NCBI RefSeq assembly: GCF_018760735.1
Contig: NZ_JAHHZN010000003.1
Coordinates: forward strand, 186,001 to 250,000
DNA from: Hymenobacter piscis
Lineage (GTDB): Bacteria; Bacteroidota; Bacteroidia; Cytophagales; Hymenobacteraceae
Reading direction: 5' to 3'
Length of the DNA stretch: 64,000 bases
Part shown: positions 25,059 to 33,771 of the stretch, piece after piece
Numbering within the stretch: the first letter of the stretch is position 1
Layout of the letters: each line of letters starts with the position of its first letter
Translations under genes and position numbers: made by a program
Notes under the pieces: generated by a model
Databases searched by the model: none
The model's input: only the letters and a program-made list of their open reading frames with translations
Told to the model about the DNA's origin: nothing

Positions 25059-25116
25059 AGCTTAGAGCTTAGAGCTTAGAGCTTAGAGCTTAGAGCTTAG
25101 AGCTTAGAGCTTAGAG
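25055..25116 (+). repeat. TTAGAGC heptamer array
   Basis: Eight perfect TTAGAGC units and a partial ninth begin inside the TAG stop of the DoxX gene. It is the longest of three such arrays and the best candidate for copy-number variation. Confidence 0.92.
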
Positions 25117-25290
25117 GCTACGGCCCTGGCGGGTAGGGTTGCGGTGGCAGCGTATAATTGATACTGAATTGGGGAAAAGACGCCCGCTGTCGTGCCGGAA
25201 CCGGCGGCGCGTTTCACGGGAACCAGCCGGCGCGGCTGCCGGGAAATGCGCGGAGTTGCCCATCTTTACTTCGCACGCTACTTCTGTTCT

Positions 25291-27066
25291 ATGCTCCCGC
25301 CCTCCCTGCTTTCCGCTGCCCTGCTTGCCGCTGCCCTGCTTGCCGCCCTGGTGCTGACCTCGCCCCCCGCCCCCGCCGCGCCGGGGCCCGACTGGCGCAC
25401 GCCTTTCGAGCTGGGCAATGGTAACCAGACTACCACCCACGAAGAGTGCATCCGCTACTACCAGCGGCTGGCAGCAGCCTACCCTGAAATCCAGCTCCGC
25501 GAGGCCGGCAGCACCGACAGCGGCCGGCCCCTGCACGAAGTAGTCGTGTCTCTGGATGGCGACTTTGATGCGGCCTCTTTGCGGGCCAAGGGCCGGCGCA
25601 TCGTGTTTATCCAGAACGGCATTCACCCCGGCGAACCGGAGGGCATTGACGCGAGCATGCTGTTGGCCCGCGACTACGTGCAGCAGAAAAACCTGCGCCG
25701 CCAGCTTACCGATGTGGTGCTGGTCATCCTCCCGATCTACAACGTAGACGGGGCCCTGAACCGCAACAGCACCACCCGCACCAACCAGAACGGGCCGGAG
25801 AGCTACGGCTTCCGGGGCAACGCCCGCAACCTCGACCTGAACCGGGACTATATCAAGCAGGATTCGCGCAATGCCCGCTCGTTTGCGGCCTTGTTCCAGC
25901 GCTGGCAGCCCGACGTGTACGTGGACACGCACACCTCCAACGGGGCCGACTACCAGTACACGATGACGCTCATTGCCACCCAGAAGGACAAGCTGCACCC
26001 GGCCCTCAGCCAGTACATGCAACAGCAGCTGCTCCCGGCCCTGTACGGGGGCATGGAGCGCCAGAAGTGGTACCTGACGCCCTACGTGGACTTTCAGGGT
26101 CGCACGCCCGACGCCCGGGGCCTGGTGGGCTTCCTCGAAACGCCGCGCTACTCCACCGGCTACACCACCCTGTTCAACACCATCGGCTTCGTCACGGAAA
26201 CCCACATGCTCAAGGCGTATACGCCCCGGGTAAAAGCCACTTATGATTTTCTGGCGCTGCTTATCAACACCACCCACCAGCAGGCCACCGCTCTGGGAGA
26301 GGCCCGTGCCACGGCGGCCCGCCAGAGCCGGCAGCAGCAGCAGTTTCCGCTGGGCTGGACGCTGGATACTACGCAGGTTGAGCAGTTTACTTTTCGCGGG
26401 TTTGCGGGCAAAACCAGGGCCAGTGAGGTGAGCGGGCAGCCCCGCCTCTACTACGACCGCACTGCGCCCTTCACCAGGGCCATTCCCTACTACAACACCT
26501 TCCGGCCCACCACCACCGTGCAGCGGCCCCGGGCCTACGTGCTGCCCCAGGCCTGGGGCGAGGTAGCGGAGCGCCTGCGCCTCTCGGGCGTGCAGTTGCG
26601 CACGCTCTCCATGGATACCGTCATCAACGGCGAAGGCTACTACATTCAGGACTACAAAACCGGCCAACGGCCCTACGAGGGCCACTACCTCCACTCCCAG
26701 GTGCAGGTGCGCCCGGTGCAGCAGCCCCGCCAGTTTCTGCGCGGCGACTACTACATTTCCCTAGCCCAGCCCGCCGCCCGCTACCTCATCGAAACCCTCG
26801 AACCCCAGGCCACTGACTCGTTTTTCGCCTGGGGCTTCTTCGATAGTATGCTGCAGCAGAAGGAGCATTTCTCCGATTATGTCTTCGAGGACGTGGCCGC
26901 GGCCCTGCTGCGCCGCCGGCCCGAGCTGCGTGCCCAGCTCGACGCCAAAAAGCAGCAGGACCCCGCCTTTGCCGCCAACGCCGCCGCCCAGCTCGACTGG
27001 GTTTACCGCCAATCCGACCACTACGAGCCCACTCACCTGCGCTACCCGGTGCTGCGGGTGCTGTAG
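25291..27066 (+). CDS. M14 family zinc carboxypeptidase-like protein
   Basis: This 591-residue secreted protein starts at the ATG at 25291 (MLPPSLLSAALLAAALLAAL, a signal peptide); an upstream GTG frame has none. Residues of about 45-330 are an M14 domain. Zinc ligands are seen at His112 and Glu115 (NGIHPGEPEG) and His214 (VDTHTSNG), with the likely catalytic Glu303 (FVTETHMLK). DLNRDYIKQD is the conserved substrate-binding segment. The remaining ~250 residues are beta-rich. It probably trims C-terminal residues from peptides or peptidoglycan outside the cell. The substrate is unknown. Confidence 0.9.
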   Translation: MLPPSLLSAALLAAALLAALVLTSPPAPAAPGPDWRTPFELGNGNQTTTHEECIRYYQRLAAAYPEIQLREAGSTDSGRPLHEVVVSLDGDFDAASLRAKGRRIVFIQNGIHPGEPEGIDASMLLARDYVQQKNLRRQLTDVVLVILPIYNVDGALNRNSTTRTNQNGPESYGFRGNARNLDLNRDYIKQDSRNARSFAALFQRWQPDVYVDTHTSNGADYQYTMTLIATQKDKLHPALSQYMQQQLLPALYGGMERQKWYLTPYVDFQGRTPDARGLVGFLETPRYSTGYTTLFNTIGFVTETHMLKAYTPRVKATYDFLALLINTTHQQATALGEARATAARQSRQQQQFPLGWTLDTTQVEQFTFRGFAGKTRASEVSGQPRLYYDRTAPFTRAIPYYNTFRPTTTVQRPRAYVLPQAWGEVAERLRLSGVQLRTLSMDTVINGEGYYIQDYKTGQRPYEGHYLHSQVQVRPVQQPRQFLRGDYYISLAQPAARYLIETLEPQATDSFFAWGFFDSMLQQKEHFSDYVFEDVAAALLRRRPELRAQLDAKKQQDPAFAANAAAQLDWVYRQSDHYEPTHLRYPVLRVL

Positions 27067-27213
27067 AATGAGTGAATGAGTGAGTTGGTGAATGAGTGAA
27101 CCGTACTGTCATCCTGAGCAGCGTGCAGAATCCAGGACTGTCAACGGTAAAGTAGGCCAGAATACTCCGGTCAGAATGACAGCACAACTCACTCATTCAC
27201 CAATTCACTCATT
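27064..27213. repeat. Composite intergenic repeat between convergent genes
   Basis: Outer GAATGAGTGA words start at the TAG of the M14 gene (27064) and, reversed, at the stop of the gene at 27209 (near 27213). Inside lies a decayed hairpin of the GTCATCCTGAGC family (27107-27182), with only its ends TGTCAT/ATGACA well paired. Confidence 0.82.
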
Positions 27214-27994
27214 TATCCCCGAGCGAATTGGCGTAGTTCACCAAGTAGGCCAGTTCGCGGGGGTCGGTGTAGCTGAGGCGGTTGGCTTTGGCGTACTGCT
27301 CCAGCTGGCGGGCGTGGGCGCGGAAGTAATTGGGCAGGTCCTTTTTGGGGTTGCGCAGGGGCCGCACCTCCCCGCCGGGCAGGCCCAGGTAAAAGTTGTC
27401 CTTGACTTCAGTGTAATAGCCGACCGGCCGGCCGGCCGAGGCGCCGTAGCCGTAAGGGCCGCTGTAGGTAATGGGGCGCTCCACGAGGCCCTCCCGGCGC
27501 AGCAGCACCACGGGGCCGCCGCTGAGCTGCTCGAAGAAGGCGGGGGCCCGAAAGTCGCTGTAGTCGTTGTCGCGGTTCCAGCGGTAGGTGCGGAACACGC
27601 GCGTCAGGTTGGTATCGGCCCGCTCGCGGCGGCGGGGCGGCGGCACCGCGCTGAAGAAGGGGTTGCCGGCGTAGTAGCCCTGCCGCATGGTGTTGAAATC
27701 GTCGTAGTAAAACCGCTCCCGGCTCTGGTCGTACTGCTCGCCGCGCACCGCGAAGCTCTGTACGTTCACGGCCGGCAGGGTGCGCACCGTGTTGTCGGGC
27801 AGTTCCATGAGCAGGGTTTCCTCGGTGCGGTGCAGCTGCACGGGGCCGCTGAGCGTGTCGCCGGTGCTCAGCAGCACCGTGGCCTCGTTGAAGCGCTGCA
27901 TAAAGCCCTGCCCACTGCCCCGCTGGGCCTGAGCCAGCAGCGGCAGTAGTAGGCATAAGAGCAGGAGTGCAAATTGACTGGGAGCTGGTTTCAT
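27209..27994 (-). CDS. Hypothetical secreted protein, paralogue of the gene at 28366
   Basis: This 261-residue protein has a signal peptide from the ATG at 27994 (MKPAPSQFALLLLCLLLPLLAQAQ). The mature part shares much with its neighbour: LSTGDTLSGPVQLH (against LTSGEKLQGPITLH), FYYDDFNTMRQGYYAGNPFF (against FYDFGPMRRGYYPGRPRF), FRAPAFFEQLSGGPVVLLRR (against FRALGFFEQLSAGPVMLLRR) and a near-identical C-terminus ELAYLVNYANSL. I know no named domain. The two are a tandem duplication; the GEN-type segment GDTLSGPV may be a small beta domain. Confidence 0.82.
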   Translation of the reverse strand: MKPAPSQFALLLLCLLLPLLAQAQRGSGQGFMQRFNEATVLLSTGDTLSGPVQLHRTEETLLMELPDNTVRTLPAVNVQSFAVRGEQYDQSRERFYYDDFNTMRQGYYAGNPFFSAVPPPRRRERADTNLTRVFRTYRWNRDNDYSDFRAPAFFEQLSGGPVVLLRREGLVERPITYSGPYGYGASAGRPVGYYTEVKDNFYLGLPGGEVRPLRNPKKDLPNYFRAHARQLEQYAKANRLSYTDPRELAYLVNYANSLGDK

Positions 27995-28365
27995 GACTGG
28001 AGTACGATGCGCCAGGCTCTGGCAGGTGGGTAGAACGCCCCCGACAGAACACGTATTGGCTCGGGTGGGAAGGGTTGCCGACGCGGCCATCGAAGCCCGC
28101 AAGCTTGTTGTCTGATTCTGCCCACAACCCCTGTTTTTGCAACGTCAAATTCCATCGCCACGTTGCTGATGTACACTCCCGCGTAGTCGCCGAACCCGTG
28201 GGTATCTCCGCGCAAAGCCAGCCCAGTGCGCCACAGCCTTTCTCAGCTCTGATGGGGTTGACAGATCGGGCATGTATGGCAGCGGCCGTCAGCAACCCGC
28301 CCGCACATAATGGGCAGCATTACAGGTAGCATAAGCACGCGCTGGCTCAAAAAATGTGCGTAACC
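27995..28365. other. 371-bp gap between tandem paralogues
   Basis: Neither strand offers a convincing gene. Short open frames exist (for example 27991-28215 minus) but have no signal peptide, no known motif and poor codon structure. It may be a decayed copy or a leader for the downstream paralogue. Confidence 0.5.
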
Positions 28366-29145
28366 CTACGGTTGCGAGTTGGCGACCAGGGAGTTGGCGT
28401 AATTCACCAGATAAGCCACTTCATTGGGTTTGGTAAGCCCCAGATTGTGTTGTCGGGCAAACGCCTGAACCTGCGGAATGACGGCCGGAAAACAATCGTA
28501 GAAATCCTGCGGCTTATCGAGCAACACTAGGCTACCATCGGCCAACGAGAGGTAGAGGCCATCCTTCTTATCGACCCACCGCTGGGAAACGCCTCCTCCG
28601 GCTATACCGTAGGTGGCTGTTTTCAGCACCAGGGCCTGCCGACGGAGTAGCATAACGGGCCCGGCACTCAACTGCTCAAAGAATCCCAGGGCCCGGAAGT
28701 TGCGGTCGGTGGGCGTCTGGCTCCAGTAGCAGGCATGAAATACCCGGGTTGCGGTCGGGGGTAATTCGGCCAGCCGGTGCGCCTCCGCCACCACTGCTTC
28801 GAACCGGGGTCGGCCCGGATAATACCCGCGCCGCATCGGGCCGAAATCGTAGAATTTTTTCCGATCAAACGCTTCAGCAGACTGCTCTTGCTGCACCCGG
28901 AAATAGCTGATCTGTACGACCGGCACTACCCGCTGGCCCGGCTGGGTCAGAATTACCATGTCTTCGGCCCAGTGCAGCGTAATGGGGCCCTGCAGCTTTT
29001 CCCCTGAAGTCAGGGTTACTTCGCCCCACTCAAACTGCTGCGCGAAGCGCTCTGGTTTATACTTTTCGGTGATTTGTGCCTGGCTCTTCAGCTCCGTACA
29101 CACGGCGCCCAGCACCAGCAGAATGCTTGTGAGATAGTGCTTCAC
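28366..29145 (-). CDS. Hypothetical secreted protein, paralogue of the gene at 27209
   Basis: This 259-residue protein is read from the GTG at 29145 (VKHYLTSILLVLGAVCTELKSQAQ), which gives a signal peptide; an upstream start would add 22 unlikely residues. It shares its layout with the neighbour: GEVTLTSGEKLQGPITLHW, VVPVVQISYFRVQ, MRRGYYPGRPRF, FFEQLSAGPVMLLRRQALV, KKDGLYLSLADGSLVLLDKPQDF and EVAYLVNYANSLV. It is more AT-rich than its paralogue. No function is known. Confidence 0.82.
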   Translation of the reverse strand: MKHYLTSILLVLGAVCTELKSQAQITEKYKPERFAQQFEWGEVTLTSGEKLQGPITLHWAEDMVILTQPGQRVVPVVQISYFRVQQEQSAEAFDRKKFYDFGPMRRGYYPGRPRFEAVVAEAHRLAELPPTATRVFHACYWSQTPTDRNFRALGFFEQLSAGPVMLLRRQALVLKTATYGIAGGGVSQRWVDKKDGLYLSLADGSLVLLDKPQDFYDCFPAVIPQVQAFARQHNLGLTKPNEVAYLVNYANSLVANSQP

Positions 29146-29231
29146 TTGAGGAAATAAATAAATAGAGAATATTACAACGGCGGATAAGCCCCTGCTCATC
29201 CGCCGTTGCAAGTTACCGCTAACGACGTGCT

Positions 29232-30476
29232 TTATCCCGCCGTCGTAGCGGCCGGGTCCGGGTGGGCGCTGCGGTCTTTGTGCAGAATGGTGTGGCCCAG
29301 CTTGTCGCGCTTGGTGGTCAGGTAGCGCTCATTGTGCTCGTTGGGCTCCACCTCAATGGCTACCGAATCCACCACTTCCAGACCGTAACCCATCAGGCCG
29401 GTGCGCTTGCGGGGGTTGTTGGAGAGCAGGCGCATCTGCGAAATGCCTAGGTCGCGCAGAATCTGGGCGCCCACGCCGTAGTCGCGCTCGTCCATGCCGA
29501 AGCCCAGCTCCAGGTTGGCTTCCACCGTGTCGCGGCCCTGCTCCTGGAGCTTGTAGGCCCGCAGCTTGTTGAGTAGCCCGATGCCCCGGCCCTCCTGGTT
29601 CATATACACGATAACGCCGCGTCCTTCGCGCTCAATCTGCTGCATGGCGCGGTGCAGCTGGGGGCCGCAGTCGCAGCGGCAGGAGCCGAAGATGTCGCCC
29701 GTCACGCAGGAGCTGTGCACCCGCACCAGCACGGGCTCCGGCCCCGAAATATCGCCCTTCACCAGGGCCAGGTGCTGGGCGCTGTTGCTGTGCTGGGTGT
29801 AGGCAATCAGGTCGAAGTCGCCGTAGTCGGTGGGCAGCTGCACCGAAATTTCGCGGGTAATCAGGCTTTCCTTTTCGAGGCGATACCGGATCAGGTCCTG
29901 GACCGAAATCAGCTTCAGGTCCCACTTGTCAGCAATCTGGCGCAGCTCGGGCAGGCGGGCCATTTCGCCGTCTTCCTTCAGAATTTCCACCAGCACCCCG
30001 GCCGGCTCGAAGCCTGCCAAGCGGGAGAGGTCGATGGCCGCCTCGGTGTGGCCGGCGCGGCGCAGCACGCCTTCCTTGCGGGCCTTGAGGGGGAAAATGT
30101 GGCCCGGCTTGCCCAGCTCTTCGGGCTTGGTGTCGGGGTCGATGAGGGCCAGAATAGTTTTGCTGCGGTCGGAAGCCGAAATGCCGGTGGTTACGCCGTT
30201 TTTGAGCAGGTCGATGCTCACAGTGAACGGGGTGGAGTGCAGGGCCGTGTTGCGGCCCACCATCAGCTCCAGGCCCAGTTCCTCACAGCGCTGCTCGATA
30301 AGCGGGGCGCACACCAGGCCGCGGCCGTGGGTGGCCATGAAGTTGATGACCTCGGGCGTGGCGCAGCGGGCGGCGCAGATAAAGTCGCCCTCGTTCTCCC
30401 GGTCTTCGTCGTCAACTACTACTACGACTTTGCCGGCGCGGATATCGGCAATGGCGTCTTCAATGGAATCAAGCAT
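29232..30476 (-). CDS. ribBA: Bifunctional 3,4-dihydroxy-2-butanone-4-phosphate synthase / GTP cyclohydrolase II
   Basis: This 414-residue riboflavin-biosynthesis enzyme makes both precursors, the four-carbon unit from ribulose 5-phosphate and the pyrimidine from GTP. The N-terminal RibB domain (residues 1-205) shows [13 protein letters not shown] and [16 protein letters not shown]. The C-terminal RibA domain (about 206-400) shows [21 protein letters not shown] (zinc cysteines), [11 protein letters not shown] and NNPRKRTGL. The ATG at 30476 fits; a 27-nt sequence ending in that ATG is shared with the M23 gene at 2452. I found no FMN riboswitch upstream. RibBA feeds FMN/FAD to flavoproteins such as the LLM oxidoreductase. 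Confidence 0.96.
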   Translation of the reverse strand: MLDSIEDAIADIRAGKVVVVVDDEDRENEGDFICAARCATPEVINFMATHGRGLVCAPLIEQRCEELGLELMVGRNTALHSTPFTVSIDLLKNGVTTGISASDRSKTILALIDPDTKPEELGKPGHIFPLKARKEGVLRRAGHTEAAIDLSRLAGFEPAGVLVEILKEDGEMARLPELRQIADKWDLKLISVQDLIRYRLEKESLITREISVQLPTDYGDFDLIAYTQHSNSAQHLALVKGDISGPEPVLVRVHSSCVTGDIFGSCRCDCGPQLHRAMQQIEREGRGVIVYMNQEGRGIGLLNKLRAYKLQEQGRDTVEANLELGFGMDERDYGVGAQILRDLGISQMRLLSNNPRKRTGLMGYGLEVVDSVAIEVEPNEHNERYLTTKRDKLGHTILHKDRSAHPDPAATTAG

Positions 30477-30688
30477 GAATCGCGGATTATGCGGATTAAA
30501 GGGATAACGCGGATTCCGGAACTGGCCCCGAAGCGGCCGCGAAAGTGCTGTTACAACCCGTAACGGTGCCGCGAAGTTACGAATTGGCGTCGCAGCGCCC
30601 CAGGTAAATCCGGCCGCCCTCCGGCCAGCGGTTCGGCCCCTTACCGGCAACAGCACTTTTTCAGCAAAGAATATGATTTAATTATTTA

Positions 30689-30696
30689 TACATTTG
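30689..30696 (+). promoter_or_regulatory. -7 box TACATTTG
   Basis: A perfect TAnnTTTG in an AT-rich stretch, 46 bases before the ATG of the lipoprotein at 30742. No clear -33 element was found. Confidence 0.5.
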
Positions 30697-30741
30697 AATT
30701 AACCTATATGATTTTCTTCCGCTTCTCTCCTCCCAGCCCCT

Positions 30742-31368
30742 ATGAAATCACTCTTCCCCTGGCTGGCCGGCGCCCTGCTGCTGACCACCGGCTGCGAACA
30801 GGCCCAGCAAGCCAAACAATCCTACGACACGCTCAGCCAGGTGAGCAAAATGAGCCAGAACGCCGAAACCGCGCTCAACGAAGCCAAAACCCAGCGTGAG
30901 CAGCGCCGGCAGCGCGGCGACACCGTTTCGTTGCCTTACAAGGAGCTACAGCAGTTTCTGCCCGCCTCCCCGGGTGACTACACCGCCGCGGCGCCAAGCG
31001 GGGAATCCACCAAAGCGGCCGGCCTCTCGTTTTCCACCGCCACCCAGAAATTCACCCGCGGCGACGCCACGCTGGAAGTCAGCCTGACCGACTACAACGG
31101 GGCCCAGGACGTGTACCAGGGCGTGGCTGCCATGTTTGCCCTGGGCCTGGAGCAGGAAAACGACGAGCAGCTGGTCCGCCCCAGTCAACTCAGTATCGAT
31201 GGAATCAAAGGCATGGAAACCTTTCACAAGCAGGACGGCCGCGCCGAGCTGGTACTGACCGCCGGCGGCCGCTTCTTGATAAAAATCGAAGCCAGCCAGC
31301 AGAAAGATCTGGATTTCGTGCAGGAAGTCGCCCGCCAAATGCCCCTGGAAAAGCTGGCCGGAATGTGA
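30742..31368 (+). CDS. Hypothetical lipoprotein
   Basis: This 208-residue protein has a lipoprotein signal ending LLLTTGCEQ. A helical, Gln/Lys-rich segment follows (QAQQAKQSYDTLSQVSKMSQ through EAKTQREQRRQRG), then a mixed domain with TVSLPYKELQQFLP, FTRGDATLEVSLTDYNG and RFLIKIEASQQKDLDFVQEVARQM. No named family is recognised. It is divergent from ribBA and followed by a large composite repeat. Confidence 0.82.
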   Translation: MKSLFPWLAGALLLTTGCEQAQQAKQSYDTLSQVSKMSQNAETALNEAKTQREQRRQRGDTVSLPYKELQQFLPASPGDYTAAAPSGESTKAAGLSFSTATQKFTRGDATLEVSLTDYNGAQDVYQGVAAMFALGLEQENDEQLVRPSQLSIDGIKGMETFHKQDGRAELVLTAGGRFLIKIEASQQKDLDFVQEVARQMPLEKLAGM

Positions 31369-31620
31369 GAAATGAATAATTCGGGGAATGAGTGAATGAG
31401 TGAGCCGGTCGGTCATAGCGAGCGAAGCAACGCAATCCGTCCTTCACTTACTTCTCCACGTCGCCCCATTCAAAAGCCCCTGGCGTCGGCACGTCAGGGG
31501 CTTCGGGTTTACTCGGGGCTTGGCTCTGCGTGCAGGACGGATTGCGTCGGCCTCCGGCCTCGCCATAACCGAACGGCTCACTCATTCCTTGCTTCACTCA
31601 TTCCCCGAATTACTCATTCG
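31366..31620. repeat. Large composite inverted repeat between convergent genes
   Basis: From the stop of the lipoprotein (31368) inward run AATTCGGGGAATGAGTGA words, and the mirror image runs inward from the proC stop (31610). Inside are arms starting GTCATAGCGAG (about 31410) and ending at about 31565 that pair at both ends (ACGCAATCCGTCC) but differ in the middle. A nested AGCCCCTG/CAGGGGCT hairpin lies at 31475-31502. Confidence 0.88.
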
Positions 31621-32422
31621 CCAGTTCCGTGGCGCGGTGCTGGGCGGCTTTCATGCCGCTGATGAGGGTTTCGGCCAGGTGGCCGGCGCGGAACTCGCGC
31701 AGGGCGGCTTCGGTGGTGCCGCCTTTGGAAGCCACGGCGGCAATGAGCTCGTCGGGCGTTTTCTCGGAGGCGTTGAGCAGGTGGTAGGCCCCGAGCATGG
31801 TCTGTTTCACCAGCAGGCCGGCCACCGACTCGGAGAAGCCCAGTTCCCGGCCCGCCTGCATCATGGCCTGCACGATGTAGTAGAAGTAGGCCGGCCCGCT
31901 CCCGCTCACGGCCGTCACGGCATCGAGCAGGCTCTCGTCTTCCAGAAAAATGGAGCGGCCCGTGGCGTTGAGCAGGTTTTCGACCTGGTGCAGCTGGCTG
32001 CGCTCCACCTCCGGCGCAGCCGCAAAGCCGGTTATGCCCATACCCAGCAAAGCCGGCGTGTTGGGCATGGCCCGCAGCACCAGGCGGTGCTGAAGCTCCC
32101 GCTGGAGGCGCGCAATCGGGATGCCGGCCATGATGGAAACCACCGTTTGCGCGGGCTGCAGCACGGCCCGCAGGCCGGCCGCCACCTGGCTGAAATCCTG
32201 GGGCTTCACGGCTACCAGCACCACGTCGTAGTCGGCCACGGCGGGGCTGAGCTCGGCCACCGGCAGGCCCGGATGCTGGCCGCTCAGCCGCCCGCACTGC
32301 TCCGTGTGGCGGCCGATGAGCAGCAGATCGGGCCGGGCCACGAGATTGTAGTGCAGAAAGGCTTTGGCGAAGGCCATGCCCATGTTCCCGCAGCCCAGAA
32401 TAGCAATTCGAAGTGGTTTCAT
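31610..32422 (-). CDS. proC: Pyrroline-5-carboxylate reductase
   Basis: This 270-residue enzyme catalyses the last step of proline synthesis, the NAD(P)H-dependent reduction of pyrroline-5-carboxylate. The start is ATG at 32422. Seen: Rossmann motif IAILGCGNMGMAFAKA, VVLVAVKPQDF, SIMAGIPIARL, RAMPNTPALLGMGITG, AVSGSGPAYFYYIVQAM (family signature) and ASKGGTTEAALREF. The length is typical. The last codons and the TAA overlap the first GAATGAGTAATTC word of the downstream repeat. Confidence 0.96.
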   Translation of the reverse strand: MKPLRIAILGCGNMGMAFAKAFLHYNLVARPDLLLIGRHTEQCGRLSGQHPGLPVAELSPAVADYDVVLVAVKPQDFSQVAAGLRAVLQPAQTVVSIMAGIPIARLQRELQHRLVLRAMPNTPALLGMGITGFAAAPEVERSQLHQVENLLNATGRSIFLEDESLLDAVTAVSGSGPAYFYYIVQAMMQAGRELGFSESVAGLLVKQTMLGAYHLLNASEKTPDELIAAVASKGGTTEAALREFRAGHLAETLISGMKAAQHRATELANE

Positions 32423-32584
32423 GGGGAAGTTCAGGGAAGATTTGAAAGGGAAGAATACCGGAGCACCCGACGCTGCCTGGTGGTCTATCCGACTTGTCGC
32501 GGGCTGGTCAACCGCCCGCCGGCCAGACAAAGCAGTGGCGGCGGTCTGGCTGGCCCGTACTCATCGCGCAGACCAGCCGAACCG

Positions 32585-33760
32585 TCAATTGCTCGTTGAA
32601 AATAACATTTCCAGCGTATTGGTGGCGGCTTCCCAGTTGTAGTGCTGCTGCACAAACCGGCGGCCCTGCCGGCCCAGCTCGGTGGCGGCGGCGGGGTTGC
32701 TGAGCAGACCGCTAAGCAGGGCAGCCAGCTCCGGGGCCGACTCACCCACCAGCAAATCCTGGCCGGGGCGGCCGCGCAGGGCGTTGTTGGCCAGCGGCGT
32801 CGTCATGCAGGGGCGCTCCATAGCCATGGCTTCCAGCAGCTTGTTCTGCAGGCCGGTGCCCACGCGCATGGGGGCCACAAACACCCGCGCGGCGGCGTAG
32901 GCGTCGCGGATATCGGGCAGCCGGCCGCTGACCGTGACGGCGTCCGAAGCCAGGGCCTGCACCCGCGCCGCGGGCGTAGTGCCCGCAATCAGCAGGCGGG
33001 CTGCGGGATGCCGCTGGCGCACCAGCGGCAGGATTTCTTCGGCCAGAAACACGGCGGCATCCACATTGGGATAGTAGCTCATGTTGCCGCAGAACAGCAG
33101 TTCGTACGTGGGCTGGGTAGCCCGGGGCTGGAAAAACTGCGTGTCGATGCCGTTGAGCACCACCTGAATCTGCTGGCGGCCGGGATGCTGAATAAGCTGG
33201 CGGTCCTGGTCGGAAATGATGGTGTGGTGGCGGAACCAGTCGAACACCCGGGCCTCGTAGGCGCGCAGGCGGCGGCCTTCGCGCAGCCAGAGGGGCCGTT
33301 GCCAGAGCGGTGCCTTTTCGGCCCGGCGCAGCATGCCCTCGGAAAACACGTCCATATAGTCGAGCGTCATGGGCAGGTGCGGGGCGTGGGCGCGCAGGTA
33401 GTGCGCCATCCGGATCAGCTGGCAATACACGTGCGCGGGCCGGAACTGGCGGATCAGGGCGTCGAGGTGGCCCTGGGCCGTGCGGTCGTGAAAGTAGCCC
33501 ACTTGCAGCGGCAGCCCCTGGGCCAGGGCGCGGGTCATGTTCAGGGCAATGCCCGGGCGGCGGAGGTAGTGCACGTGCAGGCCCCCGGTGCACAGCGGCA
33601 GCACGGCCGCACGGTCGGCACTTGTCACCGGCTCGTCTGAGAGAGCAAACAGGCAAATTTCGTGGCGGCGGGCCAGGTGGCGCAGCTGATGGTAGGCGCG
33701 CAGCTTGTCGCCCTTGTCGAGCGGGTACGGAAACCGGGACAGCAGTACGAGAAGCTTCAT
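32585..33760 (-). CDS. Family 4-type glycosyltransferase
   Basis: This 391-residue protein has a GT-B fold: N-terminal domain MKLLVLLSRFPYPLDKGDKL, and a C-terminal domain with LLFCGNMSYYPNVDAAVFLAEEILP, LIAGTTPAARV and VFVAPMRVGTGLQNKLLEAMAMERP, the E-x7-E-like nucleotide-sugar motif. It lies 11 bp downstream of the second glycosyltransferase. The pair is probably one operon for a surface polysaccharide or glycan decoration. Donor and acceptor sugars are unknown. The ATG at 33760 opens directly on the first strand. Confidence 0.9.
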   Translation of the reverse strand: MKLLVLLSRFPYPLDKGDKLRAYHQLRHLARRHEICLFALSDEPVTSADRAAVLPLCTGGLHVHYLRRPGIALNMTRALAQGLPLQVGYFHDRTAQGHLDALIRQFRPAHVYCQLIRMAHYLRAHAPHLPMTLDYMDVFSEGMLRRAEKAPLWQRPLWLREGRRLRAYEARVFDWFRHHTIISDQDRQLIQHPGRQQIQVVLNGIDTQFFQPRATQPTYELLFCGNMSYYPNVDAAVFLAEEILPLVRQRHPAARLLIAGTTPAARVQALASDAVTVSGRLPDIRDAYAAARVFVAPMRVGTGLQNKLLEAMAMERPCMTTPLANNALRGRPGQDLLVGESAPELAALLSGLLSNPAAATELGRQGRRFVQQHYNWEAATNTLEMLFSTSN

Positions 33761-33771
33761 CGGGGGCAAAC

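Noticed and set aside
27991..28215. Small minus-strand gene in the gap between the paralogues
   Set aside because: It overlaps the start of the downstream paralogue's signal peptide region, has no family motif and no promoter or start context to support it.
30477..30741. FMN riboswitch before ribBA
   Set aside because: I could not find the conserved RFN-element blocks; only a short leader word and a distant AAAGTGCTGTT/AACAGCACTTT pair are present.
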